This document shows, piece after piece, positions 27,400 through 39,149 of a DNA stretch of 64,000 nt. The notes under the pieces are model-generated. The model had not been told where the DNA came from. It did no database searches and saw only the letters and a list, made by a program, of their open reading frames with translations. The DNA comes from Bathymodiolus brooksi. Lineage: Eukaryota; Mollusca; Bivalvia; Mytilida; Modiolidae. The stretch covers positions 21,038,413-21,102,412 of the forward strand of contig OY804589.1 in assembly GCA_963680875.1 (NCBI GenBank). The letters run 5' to 3'. Each line of letters begins with the position of its first letter. Position 1 is the first letter of the stretch. Made by a program: the position numbers and the translations under genes.

Positions 27400-29065
27400 G
27401 GCTTAAAGACACTTATGGTCAATAAGTTCCTTCAGGGGTCATGTTAGTATTCAGGAAATTTATGGTAAAAAAAGTCCTTTGGTAGCCACGTTAGTAACAT
27501 TCATGGTGAATAAGGTCATTTAGTAGCCCTGCTTGTATTAAGGAAAGAAAGATTCAATAAGATTACTTTGTGATCATGTTAGTATTTAGAGGACTCGTGA
27601 TCAATACTGTAATGTAGTGGTCATGTTAATATCAAGGAGAGTCATGATAAATAAGGTCCTTCAGTGGTGGTTATGTTAGTATCAAGAACAGTCATCGACA
27701 ATAAGATTATTTAGTGGTCATGTTAGTATTTAGAACACTCATTATCAATAAGGTCCTTTAGTGGTCATAATTGTATTAAAGACAATCAGGGCCAATTAGG
27801 TCATTTAGAGGTCATGTTAGTATCAAGATCAGTCATGATGAATATTGTCATTCGCATTAAGGACAGTCATGGTCAATAAGGTGTTTTATATGTCCTATTT
27901 GTATTCAGGACAGTCATGGTCAATAAGGTCCTTTATATGTCCTATTTGTATTAAGGACAGTCATGGTCAATAAGGGCTTTTATATGTCGTACTTATATTA
28001 AGGAAAGTCATGGTCAATAAGGTCTTTTATATGTCCTACTTGTATTAAGGAAAGTCATGGTCAATAAGGACCTTTATATGTCCTATTTACATTAAGGACA
28101 GTTATGGTCAATAAGGTCTTTCATATATCCTACTTGTATTAAGGACAGTCATGGTCAATAAGGTCTTGTATATGTCATATTTGTATTAATAGAAGTCATG
28201 GTCAATAAGGTCTTTCATATGTCCTACGTGTATTCAGGACAATCATGGTCAATAAGATTTTTTATATGTCCTACTTATATTAATGACAGTCATGGTCAAT
28301 AAGGTATTTTATATATCCTATTTGCATTAAGGAAAGTCATGGTCAATAAGATCCTTTATATATCCTATTTGTATTAAGGACAGTCATGGTCATTAAGGTC
28401 CTCTATATGTCCTATTTGTATTAATGAAATTCTTGGTCAATAAAATCCTTTATATGTCCTACTCGTATTAAGGAAAGTCATGGTCAATAAGACCCTTTAT
28501 ATGTCCTACTTGTATTAAGAACAGGCATGGTCAATAAGGTCTTTAATATGTCCTTCTTGTATTAAGGACAGTCATGGTCAATAAGGTCCTTTATATGTCC
28601 TATTTGTATTAAGGAAAGTCATGGTCAATAAGATCCATTATTTGTCCTACTTGTATTAAGGAAAGTCATGTTCAATAAGACACTTTATATGTCCTACTTG
28701 TAGTAAGGACAGTGATGGTCAATCAGGTCTTTTATATGTCCTACTTGTATTAAGGACAGTCATGGCCAATAAGGTCTTGTATATGTTATACTTGTATTAC
28801 GGACAGTCATGGCCAAAAATATCCTGTATATGTCCTATTTGTATTAAGGACAGTCATCGTCAATAAGGTTTTTATATGTCCTACTTGTATTAAGGAAAGT
28901 CATGGTCATTAAGACCCTTTATATGTCCTACTTGTAGTAAGGACAGTCATGGTTAATCTGGTCTTTTATATGTCCTATTTGTATTAAGGACAGTCATGGT
29001 CACTAAGGTCTTTTATATGTCATATTTGTATTAAGAATAGTCACGGTCAATAAGGTCTTTTATAT
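27400..29065. repeat. 47-bp minisatellite array (copy 2, left part)
   Basis: About 35 units of the 47-bp repeat. The first part (to about 27840) holds an older variant with TTTAGTGGTCATGTTAGTATT; the rest has the TATATGTCCTACTTGTATT form seen at 1-497. The array is interrupted at 29066 by a LINE and resumes at 32866. It is in a gene 2 intron between Ig3 and Ig2. Confidence 0.92.
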
Positions 29066-29487
29066 TTTGATTGTCCCTCTGGCGCATGCGTTTGAGGTCA
29101 GCAACTTGCTTTTTACCAACTCCACTTCAAAAGGAAATTTTACATATTGATACCTTACCGATCTTGACAAACTTTTACAATCTGTGCTATAAACACCTTA
29201 CACAGCTACACGAGTGAAAAACTTGATATAATTTGGTGTAATTACAAGGAACCCGAAAACTTTATTCAAAGACAATCTCCCGCGAAAAATGTTGACAGTT
29301 CACCTTCTTCCATGTTATACACTTCCGGTCAAATGTAAACAATGTCAACCGGTAAATATCTTGCTAGTATATTGGTGTTAACCCGATTTATTATAACAAC
29401 AACCAACATAGAAGAAAAATCCATTCAACAACATGGTAAGGGTTACATTGTTCCATCAAAAAATAATGATCGATTAGACAAAATCGG

Positions 29488-29964
29488 ATGCTACATGCAC
29501 ACACGACCCAAATCAACACCTACAAAACTGTGTTTTTCTATCAAAAAGCAACATATCTGCTTTATATATGTTACATCTTACTACTCCAAGCTTCCGATAT
29601 AGAACTGAACCCTGGGTCAAATACCACGACCTTCCCATGCAACATCTGTGGAAATGAAGTCGACTGGGATCAAAAGGCAGTAGCATGTGACAACTGCTCA
29701 GATTGGTATCACACATCCTGCATGCATATCAACTCGTACCATTACAACTTACTCCGGAAATCAAACATCTCATGGATATGCAACAACTGTGGCATACCAA
29801 ATTTCTCCAGCAGCATTTTCGAGTCTGCTGAAGTTACTACATCAAACTCTTTCCAAAACATCTCTAATGAGGATTTATTAATTAATGACACTTCTGCCAA
29901 CTCAGATACATCTGAGTTTCCGCTTCATTGCTCATCACCATTGAAATCTGCTCCAATAAATTAA
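29488..29964 (+). pseudogene. LINE N-terminal segment: 2A-like motif and PHD finger
   Basis: Residues 23-36 are hydrophobic (LLYICYILLLQAS). DIELNPGS follows at residues 37-44, matching the 2A ribosome-skipping consensus D-x-E-x-N-P-G-P except that the last Pro is Ser. A PHD finger with C4HC3 spacing follows at about residues 51-105 (CNIC, CDNC, WYHTSC, WICNNC). 2A-like sequences are known at this place in CR1-like LINEs of invertebrates. The frame ends at 29964 and the endonuclease continues in another frame. Confidence 0.75.
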
Positions 29965-30959
29965 TATCAGTTTGCTTAAACATCCAAAGCATCAAAAGCA
30001 AACGAGAGGCCCTATGGAACCTCCTTGATTCGAGAAACCCAGACATTCTATTTGGTTGCGAAATCTGGATAAACCCAAATATAACAGACAATGAAATCCT
30101 ACCTCAGAATACCGGATATAACATTTTCCACAAAGACAGGAAAGATGGGTATGGTGGTGTCATGCTAGCCATCAAAGCAGAAATAGTATCTGAACCAGTA
30201 GATATTGATACCCCATGTGAGTTTATTGCACGCAAGATCAATCGCAACACTCATGATAGTCTCATTGTAGCAACTATCTATAGACCAACAAATAATGATG
30301 TTGATTATGCCAAAGCTCTGTATAACACCATACAAGCATTGTGCCTAAAATACCCCAAATCCACCATATGGGTTGCAGGTGATTTTAATCTACCAGACAT
30401 TGATTGGCTCACAAACACATTCAGCGGTAACAGGTACCTAAATGAAATTAACCAAACACTCCTACAAATTGAAGAAGAACTAGGATTATCACAAACTGTC
30501 AAATTTCCCACTAGAGACAAATCCACCCTAGAACTATTCTTCACAAACCGTCCATCTCTACTAAGTCGATGCGAACCAATACCTGGAATCAGCGATCAGG
30601 ACACAGCTGTTTACATAGACTCAGACATATCAATAAAGAGGCAACGACCAACCCAACGTAATATCATGCTATGGAATAAGACTGACCTGGGTGGTCTGAA
30701 AAAAGAAGTAACATCATTCTCGGATACCTTCCTAACGGCACATACCAACACCACCAACATCAACTCCCTGTGGAACGACTTCAAATCGGGCTGCCTCGAT
30801 ATTATGAACAGCTATATCCCAACAAAACTCATATCAACAAGACATAGCCAGCCATGGATCAATAGAGAGATAAAACAACTAACTAGGCGAAAACAAAATT
30901 GTTTAAGAAACACCAAAACAATAAAAGCTCACCCCAATGGAAGAAATACAAAGACTTAG
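29928..30959 (+). pseudogene. LINE endonuclease domain, degenerate
   Basis: A 343-codon frame with AP-endonuclease blocks: SVCLNIQSIKSK (N block), GCEIW (Glu block), YGGVMLAIK, IYRPTNND, GDFNLPDIDW and finally GISDQD. Where family members have SDH, this copy has SDQ, so a catalytic His is missing. It would nick target DNA to prime reverse transcription. The frame stops at 30959, short of the reverse transcriptase. Confidence 0.85.
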
Positions 30960-31012
30960 AAAAGATTATCCAGCGCAAATGCAGATAGGCATATGACAAC
31001 CACATTAACCCC

Positions 31013-31531
31013 ATGTTCGGTGAAGATGAAGCCACTCCAAACTACAAAAAATTCTTCAACTTCATCAAATCTACCAAGTGTGAAAGAACAAATGTTGCTC
31101 TACGAGAAGAATTTCTGCATCATGACGCCACCACCAAAGCGAACATCTTCAACCAACAATTTGCCTCTGTTTTCACCGAAGAGGACATGGACAACCTCCC
31201 CGACCTAGGTATTAGCCCAACACCTGAAATGAATAAAATCACCATCAACAAAGAAGGAGCACATAATCTTCTCCAGCATCTGAAACCCAAGAAGGCAACA
31301 GGTCCGGACGACATCCCAGCTAAGTTCCTTAAAGAAGTTAGCATAGAAATCTCTCCACTCATCAGCTTCATATTCCAAGCATCATTAGACCAAGGACAAA
31401 TTCCATCTGGCTGGAAACAGGCCAGAGTAGCTCCAGTTTTCAAAAAAGGGGATAGAGGTCAACCAGCAAACTACCGGCCCATCTCACTAACTTCCATCTT
31501 ATGTAAAACTCTGGAACACATCCTTCACTAA
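31013..31531 (+). pseudogene. LINE reverse transcriptase, N-terminal part
   Basis: A 172-codon frame with the fingers region of a LINE reverse transcriptase: KPKKATGPDDIPAKFLKE, IPSGWKQARVAPVFKKGD and ANYRPISLTSILCKTLEHIL. It is separated from the endonuclease by a frame change and a short gap, and is broken again after 31531. Confidence 0.85.
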
Positions 31532-32712
31532 ACCATCATCACCCATCCTCTCAGACTTACAACATGGATTCCGAGAAAAACGTTCTACTGAAACCCAGCT
31601 GATTCTCACTGTACAAGACCGTGCAGCCTACCTTGATAAGGGCCAACAGATAAGATGCGTACTTCTGGACTTCTCAAAGGCCTTCGATAAAGTTCCTCAC
31701 CGACGTCTTCTCCTGAAACTCCACCACTCTGGAGTGAGAAGTAATACTCTGTCGTGGATTGCAGACTTTCTCTCCGGTCGCTCCCAGGAAGTAGTCCTCG
31801 AAGGTAAACACTCTGCACAATGTAAAGTGACTTCTTGCGTCCCCCAAGGCACTGTCCTTAGTCCACTGCTTTTTCACATTTACATAAACGACATGCCACC
31901 TTGTGTCACATCGAGAGCAATATTATTTGTCGACGACTGCCTCCTATATAGGCCCATCAAAACTGAAGCTGATGCCACCAAGCTCCAGGAGGACATTGAT
32001 GCCCTGCAAAACTGGGAAAGTACCTGGCAGATGTCATTTAATCCTGACAAGTGTGAGGTACTACGCATCACCAACAAACGACGTAATAAGACCATGGCCA
32101 ACAACTTCAAATCGTCGACAACGCCAAATACCTCGGCCTTACTATCTCCAAAAATCTCTCGTGGAACAATCACGTAAACAACATCACGAAGAAGACAAAT
32201 TCCACCCTAGCCTTCCTTCGACGCAACATCTGAAAGTGCCCACAGAGAGCTAAGACACAGGCCTACAACACATTCGTACGACCATCTCTTTAATATGCCT
32301 CTACTGTGTGGGATCCACATACTCAAGCCAACATCAATAAAGTAGAGAGCATCCAACGCAGAGCTGCCAGATTCGTCACCAACAACTACGACCCTAGGGC
32401 CAGTGTTACAACACTACTATAAGACCTCAACTGGCCCACCCTACAACACAGACGCCAACTAGCAAAACTTATCATGATGTACCGCATTACCTACCATCTC
32501 ATCTAAATACCTTCTATTACCTATCTCATTCCATCCAGATCAGGTACCAGAGGACACAACATCTGATACCTACAACCTTCAACCAGAGTGCTAGCATATC
32601 AATACTCCTTCTTCCCTAGCACCATCAGACTCTGGAACAACCTACCACAGACCATAGTCAGCTCAGGCTCCATTGACATCTTTCGTCATAGCCTGACAAA
32701 CACCAGCCATCC
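31532..32712 (+). pseudogene. LINE reverse transcriptase palm and C-terminus, degenerate
   Basis: It continues with QHGFREKRSTETQL (from about 31560), LLDFSKAFDKVPHRRLL, CVPQGTVLSPLLFHIYINDMP and FVDDC at about 31925, the catalytic box normally FADD. After 32177 the frame shifts and runs with several stops through WNNHVNNITKK, YASTVWDPHTQ and QRRAARFV to WNNLPQTIV near 32640, the usual C-terminal landmarks of this group. Confidence 0.82.
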
Positions 32713-32865
32713 ATAATTCCCACTTCTTTGTTTTTAATTGTACATTCCTGGAAAGTTTTTATTTTAATTGTAAATAGAAGGTTGCTGACCTGACCACATG
32801 TATATAGTTTTCAATGCGACAATACACTGGAAAGAGGGATGCATTTATTGAAAGAAGAAGAAGTA

Positions 32866-33320
32866 ATGGTCAATAAGGTCTTGTATATGTCATATTTGTA
32901 TAAATGACAGTCATGGTCAATAAAGTCTTTTCTATGTCCTACTTGTATTAAGAACAGACATGGTCAATAAGGTCCTTTATATGTCCTATTTGTATTAAGG
33001 AAATTCATGGTCAATAAAGGCCTTTATATATCCTACTTCTATTAAGAAAATTCGTGGTCAATAAGGTCTTTTATATGTCCTACTTGTATTAAGGACAATC
33101 ATGTTCAATCAGGTTTTTCATATGTCCTATTTGTATTAAGGACAGTCATGGTCAGTAAGGTCCTTTATAGGTCCTATTTGTACTAAGGAAATTCATGGTC
33201 AATAAGGTACTTTATATGTCATATTTGTATTAAGGACAGTCATGATCAATACTGTAATTTAGTGGTCATGTTAGTATCAAGGAAAGTATTGTTTGGTAAG
33301 GTCCTTAAATGGTAATTGTA
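32866..33320. repeat. 47-bp minisatellite array (copy 2, right part)
   Basis: The continuation of the array interrupted by the LINE: about nine units, the last (from 33245) of the older AGTGGTCATGTTAGTATC type. The old type is therefore at both outer ends and the newer type in the middle. Confidence 0.88.
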
Positions 33321-33956
33321 CTATGAAGGATAGTTATGGTAGATTAGGTGGTGAAATCTTGATGAAAAGATGATTCTCATAGACGGTGTAAATATCTGCA
33401 AATAAATGTGCCTACCTGCAAGGTACGTCATATGTACATTGTACACCTCGTAAAACTGCATTCAAATGATAAATTTGACTAAACACCACATCTTTCTGGT
33501 ATTATATACAAACGTATAACCATAGTCAGTCATGTCATCAAAGTTGTGTTCCGCTTTATAAAAACATGGTTAAGTGATTTTAAGTTATAAACAGATTCTA
33601 AGATTTTCCAGCATTTATACTGAAAAGTCGTTAGAAAAATATATGATGCTAATTTCACCTAGCAATCATTTAAATGTTTCGTCTTTTGAATTGCTATACT
33701 CAATGAAAACAAAGCTACAAAATGTATAATTTCGTAACGTAACAAAAAATGGAAAATATTATGGAGGATAGCAGAACACTGTATTTCATGTGTAGCACAT
33801 TGTGTAAAATTGCACATTACACTGAGATCGGAAACCAACATACACAATATAAAAGTATATATCTCATTCTTTCTGAATTTTTTGCTGAGCTTCATCTTAA
33901 TGCATATGCATTTATTGGTTTCGTTTGACTGCACATTTCTAATTTACTTTGTGTAC
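33321..33956. other. Intron, gene 2
   Basis: Intronic sequence upstream (plus sense) of the Ig2 exon. I see no domain-coding exon or recognisable repeat in it. Confidence 0.4.
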
Positions 33957-34184
33957 CTCTAAAGACAATATTCATGCGTAAGTGTTGACTACCAGTTGTA
34001 CATACATATCTACCACCGTCATGTTGATCAACATTATAGATAGCCAGATATCCAGTATTCACATTCCCGTATTTAGCACCTTGTTGAAGTAGAGACCAAC
34101 TAGAATTAGTCAATTTGTACCATTGGAAAGATGAGCCTTGTAATGAACATGGTAATGTAGTTGTACCTCCTTCTATTGCTATCA
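33957..34184 (-). CDS. Ig-like domain 2 exon (gene 2)
   Basis: A 228-nt phase 1-1 exon, acceptor TTTCAG, donor GTACAC. It encodes EGGTTTLPC (B-strand Cys), SSFQWYKL (core Trp), a linker SSWSLLQQGAKYGNVN, and VDQHDGGRYVC (F-strand D-G-x-Y-x-C). It is closest to the Ig exon at 35708, with identical LQGSSFQW and LQQGAKYGNVNT phrases, so the two look like recent duplicates. Open throughout. Confidence 0.92.
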
Positions 34185-34735
34185 CTGAAATTAGACTAAA
34201 AAGTGATTCACAGACTCTACATAGAAAACATTCGTATACATGTTATAACCCAGATGTTGCTGTCTCCGGTTATTAAAAACCCTATTTCTATTTCTGGTCT
34301 TAGAATGGACAAATCAAATTATTGTCTTTTGTAACTTCGATATAGATAATACTAAAAACGATATTATCTTTCAAATAGTTATTCAGAAGACATCAACACC
34401 TTGTTGAAAAGTATTCGGTACAGATGACGTAATATGGTATTGGTAATTAGATTATTGTTCGAAGATGACCATTGTTTCACTATTATGTCGCACGATGGCC
34501 TTGTGTACTATTGTTGATGTTTTGAGGCCATCAACTATCTTTATATTAAACATGCATGCATGGCAACTTCTGTGTCACGACGATTAAATATACTTTCTCT
34601 GAAGTTCAAGATTCGACTGTTCTGTATGACATCGCTGCTCACCAAGTTATATGTAAGGGCTGACACTTTACTCATATGGCAAAACACTGGCATGATCGCA
34701 TCTTTTTCACTAAGAAGGAAGTGCTGAGCCCTTAA

Positions 34736-35155
34736 ACTATATAATACATAGCTAGTGAACCCATGCAACTATATAATACATAGCTAGTGGACCCATAAAA
34801 CTATATAATACATAGCTAGTGACCTATACAACTATATAATACATAGCTAGTGGACCCATAAAACTATATAATACATAGCTAGTGAACCCATGCAACTATA
34901 TATTACATAGCTAGTGGACCCATAAAACTATATAATAAATAGCTAGTGGAAACATGAAACTATATAATACATAGCTAGTGGACCCATGCAACTATATAAT
35001 ACATAGCTAGTGGACCCATGCAACTACTTAATACATAGCTAGTGGACCCATGCAACTATATAATACATTGCTAGTGGACCCATGCAACTATATAATACAT
35101 AGCTAGTGAACCCATAAAACTATATAATACATAGCTAGTGGACCCATAAAACTAT
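34736..35155. repeat. 32-bp tandem repeat
   Basis: About 13 units containing ACTATATAATACATAGCTAG and TGGACCCAT, with small length changes. In a gene 2 intron between Ig2 and Ig1. Confidence 0.93.
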
Positions 35156-35707
35156 AATCTCACTTCTTGTTATTGAAGTGCCTATTCCAGGGACAGAACG
35201 TGAACGGTCATGTATATATTTGTAGGTTCAATTTTTGCTCTGTTTTTACGATTATTCGAACCAATTTTGGATTTGTTCCTACAGTGAAGTATAATTTGTT
35301 TTCCATTTTATTCGGAATGTTACAATTAAGCATAACAATATTGCAGTTATCCATTACCGAACTTTATGTTGTGCATTTAGAATACTGTTGAACTGAAAAT
35401 TACCCCGAGATTAACAGAAAAAGTGTATACTCTGAGTCACCTTTTCCAAATGCTATGGAATTGATAGTTTCTGTAAATATCCGTTTGCTAACAATAGCCA
35501 ACTTTTAAATTACATCCGATTACATGACATTTCTAAGACAAACATATTAAAAACGTTTTGTTAATGATTTCGCTGAGATGGAGCGATATGATAAATACAG
35601 TCTGTGTACGAACATTCATTTAGTCATTTGTTCTGTTATATTTGCGGTTTACTTCTGAATGCCTATTGTTTTCGTTGGACTTCCCTTGTCTTATCTACTT
35701 TATTTAC

Positions 35708-35932
35708 CTATAACTGTAACTTGTATTGATCTTTGTTTTGAACCAACTGCGCAAAAATAACTACCGTCGTCACGTGGATCAACATTATATATAATCAGAG
35801 ATGATGTATTCACATTCCCGTATTTAGCTCCTTGCTGAAGTGTAGACTAACCAGAAGTCAACCTTTGCCATTGGAAAGACGACCCTTGCAATGGACATGT
35901 TAATGTAGTAGTACATCCTGATATGGCTTCCA
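35708..35932 (-). CDS. Ig-like domain 1 exon with in-frame stop (gene 2)
   Basis: A 225-nt phase 1-1 exon, acceptor TTTCAG, donor GTAAATA. It encodes TTTLTC, SSFQWQRL, LQQGAKYGNVNTSSL and DPRDDGSYFC, a normal Ig fold. Codon 28 is TAG (35847-35849 on the plus strand) where the neighbouring Ig2 exon has TGG for Trp. Everything else, splice sites included, is intact. Because the exon is symmetric, skipping it would keep the frame. It may be a disabled allele, an assembly error, an edited site or a skipped exon. Confidence 0.8.
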
Positions 35933-37414
35933 CTGAAATAAGTTCAAATTTGTTAAGCAGTAAATTATAAGTATCATTTTCTTACAGAAAAAACAAATGA
36001 CATTTCAAAAATAAATAAGCAAAACAATGAGGGAATGACTAAAGAATGTTTTCTCGTGTTTATCTATGCTGTTATACAGAGGATAAATGGCACAAGTACC
36101 AAAATTAATATTATATGAAAGTTTAGCAAGCAGTGTTTTGTCGTTTCTCACCATCTTTTCATATTTGTATGAAACGAAATAAACAACTAATTCATAAATA
36201 ATGCTGTAATGATAATAACAAAAATGTATTACACAAGACTTATTTATTTGTTTTTGAGATTTTACAAGTATTGTCCTATGTATGTAACAATATCTACGTA
36301 ATTTGCTTTCTCAAAAGAAATTGTTTTAACTGAAAACAAAAATGTTCATTTCTTTTGAGGAATTCCCGAATTAACGTCGACAAAAAGAAACAGAAAATGA
36401 CATATTGCATTTTTCGAGATTTATTTCGACCGCTTTAAGCATTCATCTTTCAACCTGTCAACTATATGATAATACTATCATTTCTATATATGCGTACATA
36501 AATGGGATGATTGTGTATTTTTCTTAGCTCCGCCTTTGATAAGTCATTTTTACTACAAGATAGGTATAAACATTTGAATCTACTTTGCAAACTCCAATAC
36601 GCTAAAAAATGTGAAAATTAAGCTCCGTCAGAAGTCGATTCTATATGTCTATGCTTTTCACGTAGGAAAGAAGCGTAAATTGCAACCCCCTTTCTGTTAT
36701 GTCGTTCATGTAGATCTGACATAATTCTGGAGAGGAGCAGCTTCAAATAACTTTATATATAAATTCATAGCTGACTGGAAAGGTGGAAAATTATCATTAT
36801 CTTTAGTACACACAAGTAAGCATTGAAACATTAACGTTGTGTATCAGATTCATAGAATGTGATCACATTTGCTCACATATGGAATGTTTATATTAATCGT
36901 TATAATCATAAAAGAACTTTGCTTCGCTTGGAAGAGTTACTATAATTCGATACACTGTTGGTATCTATTTCTGCATACTGCACTTATTATGCTGTGCAGA
37001 TCAGTCGTGCCGTACTGACACATGGATCAATGCAAATTAGAGCTATCAAATCAGTTCAGCTTTACAAATTAAGATTTGAAAAGCGTAATTTGATTGGCCA
37101 AGCAACGCTCATCTGAACGAGACCCGTTATGTCAGCTACATGATATTGATGTTAGAACATGGGGTACAAATTAAATAAACATTATCAACGTATGATATCA
37201 TAATTGTAATTTTATGCCGTTATCTAAAATTACATGACGGTTTAAGTTAAAGATTAAAGAAATTGTAGGCATTGAACAGCTACGAATTCAAATGAAAGGT
37301 TTAAAAAAGTTGTACATGTATATGAGGATATTCTGTTTGTGTTTATATTACATAATACTTGATAAATTACAAAATTTTAAGTTACAAATACTTTCTTTCT
37401 AAATAATCACTTAC
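35933..37414. other. First intron, gene 2
   Basis: Between the signal-peptide exon and Ig1. AT-rich, with no recognisable element or exon seen on either strand. Confidence 0.45.
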
Positions 37415-37466
37415 CAGCGTTTGATGAATAAACTTTGAAAACCAGTAATAAAATTAGTCCCAACAT
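37415..37466 (-). CDS. Signal-peptide exon, start of gene 2
   Basis: A 52-nt first coding exon. ATG is at 37466-37464 and encodes MLGLILLLVFKVYSSNA, a short n-region with a Leu/Ile/Val core and small residues at the cleavage site, then a phase 1 donor GTAAGTG. Phase 1 after a signal peptide is typical of Ig-superfamily genes and matches the acceptors of all three Ig exons. An AT-rich TATATATATT block lies about 95 bp upstream (minus sense), a weak promoter candidate. Confidence 0.8.
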
Positions 37467-37912
37467 TGTAATAATTTACTCAGTTCTGAGACCTTAACAC
37501 GGAAGTAGATACCTGTTTGCAATTTAAATTATTGTCTACTAGACCGTACTGTTCCACACAATATATATACTATATTCAATTGATTATTTGTTTGCCGTTA
37601 GAAAATATTATAACCAATTTGTTTATTTAATCGTGTCGCGATCAGGTAACGTTTTGTTTCTTTGATGTTGGATATATCTAATACACTTTCTTTGTTGCTT
37701 TACTCGGTCAAACGATAAATTATATATCTGGCTGACACCCTCCACCCTCCTATTTTTGGTTGCTTAAATGTGTATATTTGTTATTTTGTAATATTTAACA
37801 TTTATAACAATATCACTTTACCCAATGCAACTGACATTTGCTTCATGAATTACAGACTAATTATCTACACGATTTCTTTTTTTCATCTCTCATTACATTT
37901 TAATAGAAAAAT

Positions 37913-38094
37913 GGGGGGCAGTCCTGGTCTTGTTCGTATGGTAGTTGGATTTAGAACTACCTTATTACCACTACAGTTGTGAGTTCGAATCCCTCTAATG
38001 GCGCGGTGTACTCTATGCAAAATTATATGACAAACTTTTCAGTGACTTGCAATAGGTCCGTTGTTAAACACCATAACCCTATCCCTAACCCTAA
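37913..38094 (+). mobile_element. Core-bearing SINE (family 1), copy B, internally deleted
   Basis: The head GGTAGTTGGATTTAGAACTA and GTGAGTTCGAATCCC are clear, but most of the middle core is deleted before TTAAACACCATAACCC. It ends in a short run of CCCTAA-like units. It lies just upstream of the gene 2 start. Confidence 0.7.
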
Positions 38095-38649
38095 TATAAA
38101 TAAATTGAATATCGTAAATATATATTCTATGATCTTCTATTCAGAAGGAATATGTTGGCACTTTTTTACTGATTTATTTTGTCAGATACTAGTACGCTGA
38201 CATCTGTCTGATTGGCAAACAATCCAATCATAGTTTAACCCGGTATCGGATGAATCTGAGCTACAATAAAGTCAAGCTACTTTTTGTCATTTGGAATGAA
38301 ATTTTCCTAAGCCACAGAGTTGTTCCAAATGATAGCCATGAACATTTACTATATCAACAATACTTTAAAAATACGATTCCAGTTATTCCTCTTTAGTCAA
38401 GTTCTGATAAATTAATAAAAATTTAGAAAACAAATACGCCCGCTTGATATAAGTCTTTTCCAGATACAATTTGTGAATGAAATGGGGGTGGGGTGTAGAA
38501 GAGAAGAAGTACGTGACGAGATCTAATTTTAATCAGATAGATTCATCCCCGAAATGGATATATCAATCTACTGTTCATTTACATCTGGATAAAAATCCAT
38601 TATTTCATTTATTATAATAGATTTACAAATCTAAATACATTCAAGTCTA

Positions 38650-38695
38650 ATAAAAGTTAAATATATATAGATATATATATATATATATTTGAAAA
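38650..38695. repeat. AT dinucleotide microsatellite
   Basis: Tract of repeated AT with interruptions in intergenic sequence. Confidence 0.85.
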
Positions 38696-38807
38696 CGAAT
38701 ATAAATAAATTGCTATTATGAAATAAATAATGCATTTTCTGTTTTCCGACATATTCGAACGTAACAAGAAGGTTAGTTATCATAATAAACAAGCAATACA
38801 GAGTTAC

Positions 38808-39149
38808 GATGGTGTAATGGTTAGCGTAATCGTATCAAGTGCCGTAGATCTACGTGGGTAGATCGTGTGTTCAATAGACATCGGGTCAAACCAAAGACTA
38901 TACTAGTGATATAAACATATAGCGCTAAAGAATAAAGATAAAGACTAGTTGACTCGGAGTCGGTATACTGTGCCCAATGGAGCGACATATTCTACGTACA
39001 TTGTTGTTCTAATGAGTTAGCACTATTAAAATCCAACTCTGGTGGACTAGTACAAAGCGGACAGCACAATCTCATGAACAAATTAATATGGTCTTCCCAC
39101 GATATAGCTGAACTAAATGTCACTTAAAGTTAAACAACATTCACTCATT
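38808..39149 (+). mobile_element. tRNA-derived SINE (family 2)
   Basis: Head GATGGTGTAATGGTTAGCG and GATCGTGTGTTCAATAG, then ACCAAAGACT, GACTAGTTGACTCGG and a tail CGATATAGCTGAACTAAATG ending TTCACTCATTT. Collinear with 5353-5693. Confidence 0.72.

Larger units (their letters stand above)
29066..32865 (+). mobile_element. CR1-like LINE with PHD finger, degenerate
   Basis: A full-length-looking non-LTR retrotransposon: a GC-richer 5' leader, a PHD-finger segment, an apurinic-type endonuclease, a reverse transcriptase, a C-terminal region and a GAAGAAGAAG tail. It has several frameshifts and stops, so it is inactive. It is inserted within the 47-bp minisatellite. The array phase jumps back by about 22 bp at the 3' side, which fits a target-site duplication around GGTCAATAAGGTCTT. 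It lies antisense in a gene 2 intron. Confidence 0.9.

Noticed and set aside
29342..29602. Separate small protein at the LINE 5' end
   Set aside because: Overlaps the PHD frame and lies within the LINE leader; most likely the frameshifted N-terminus of the element's own product.
38070..38096. Telomeric CCCTAA repeats marking a chromosome end
   Set aside because: Only about three imperfect units, forming the tail of a SINE copy.
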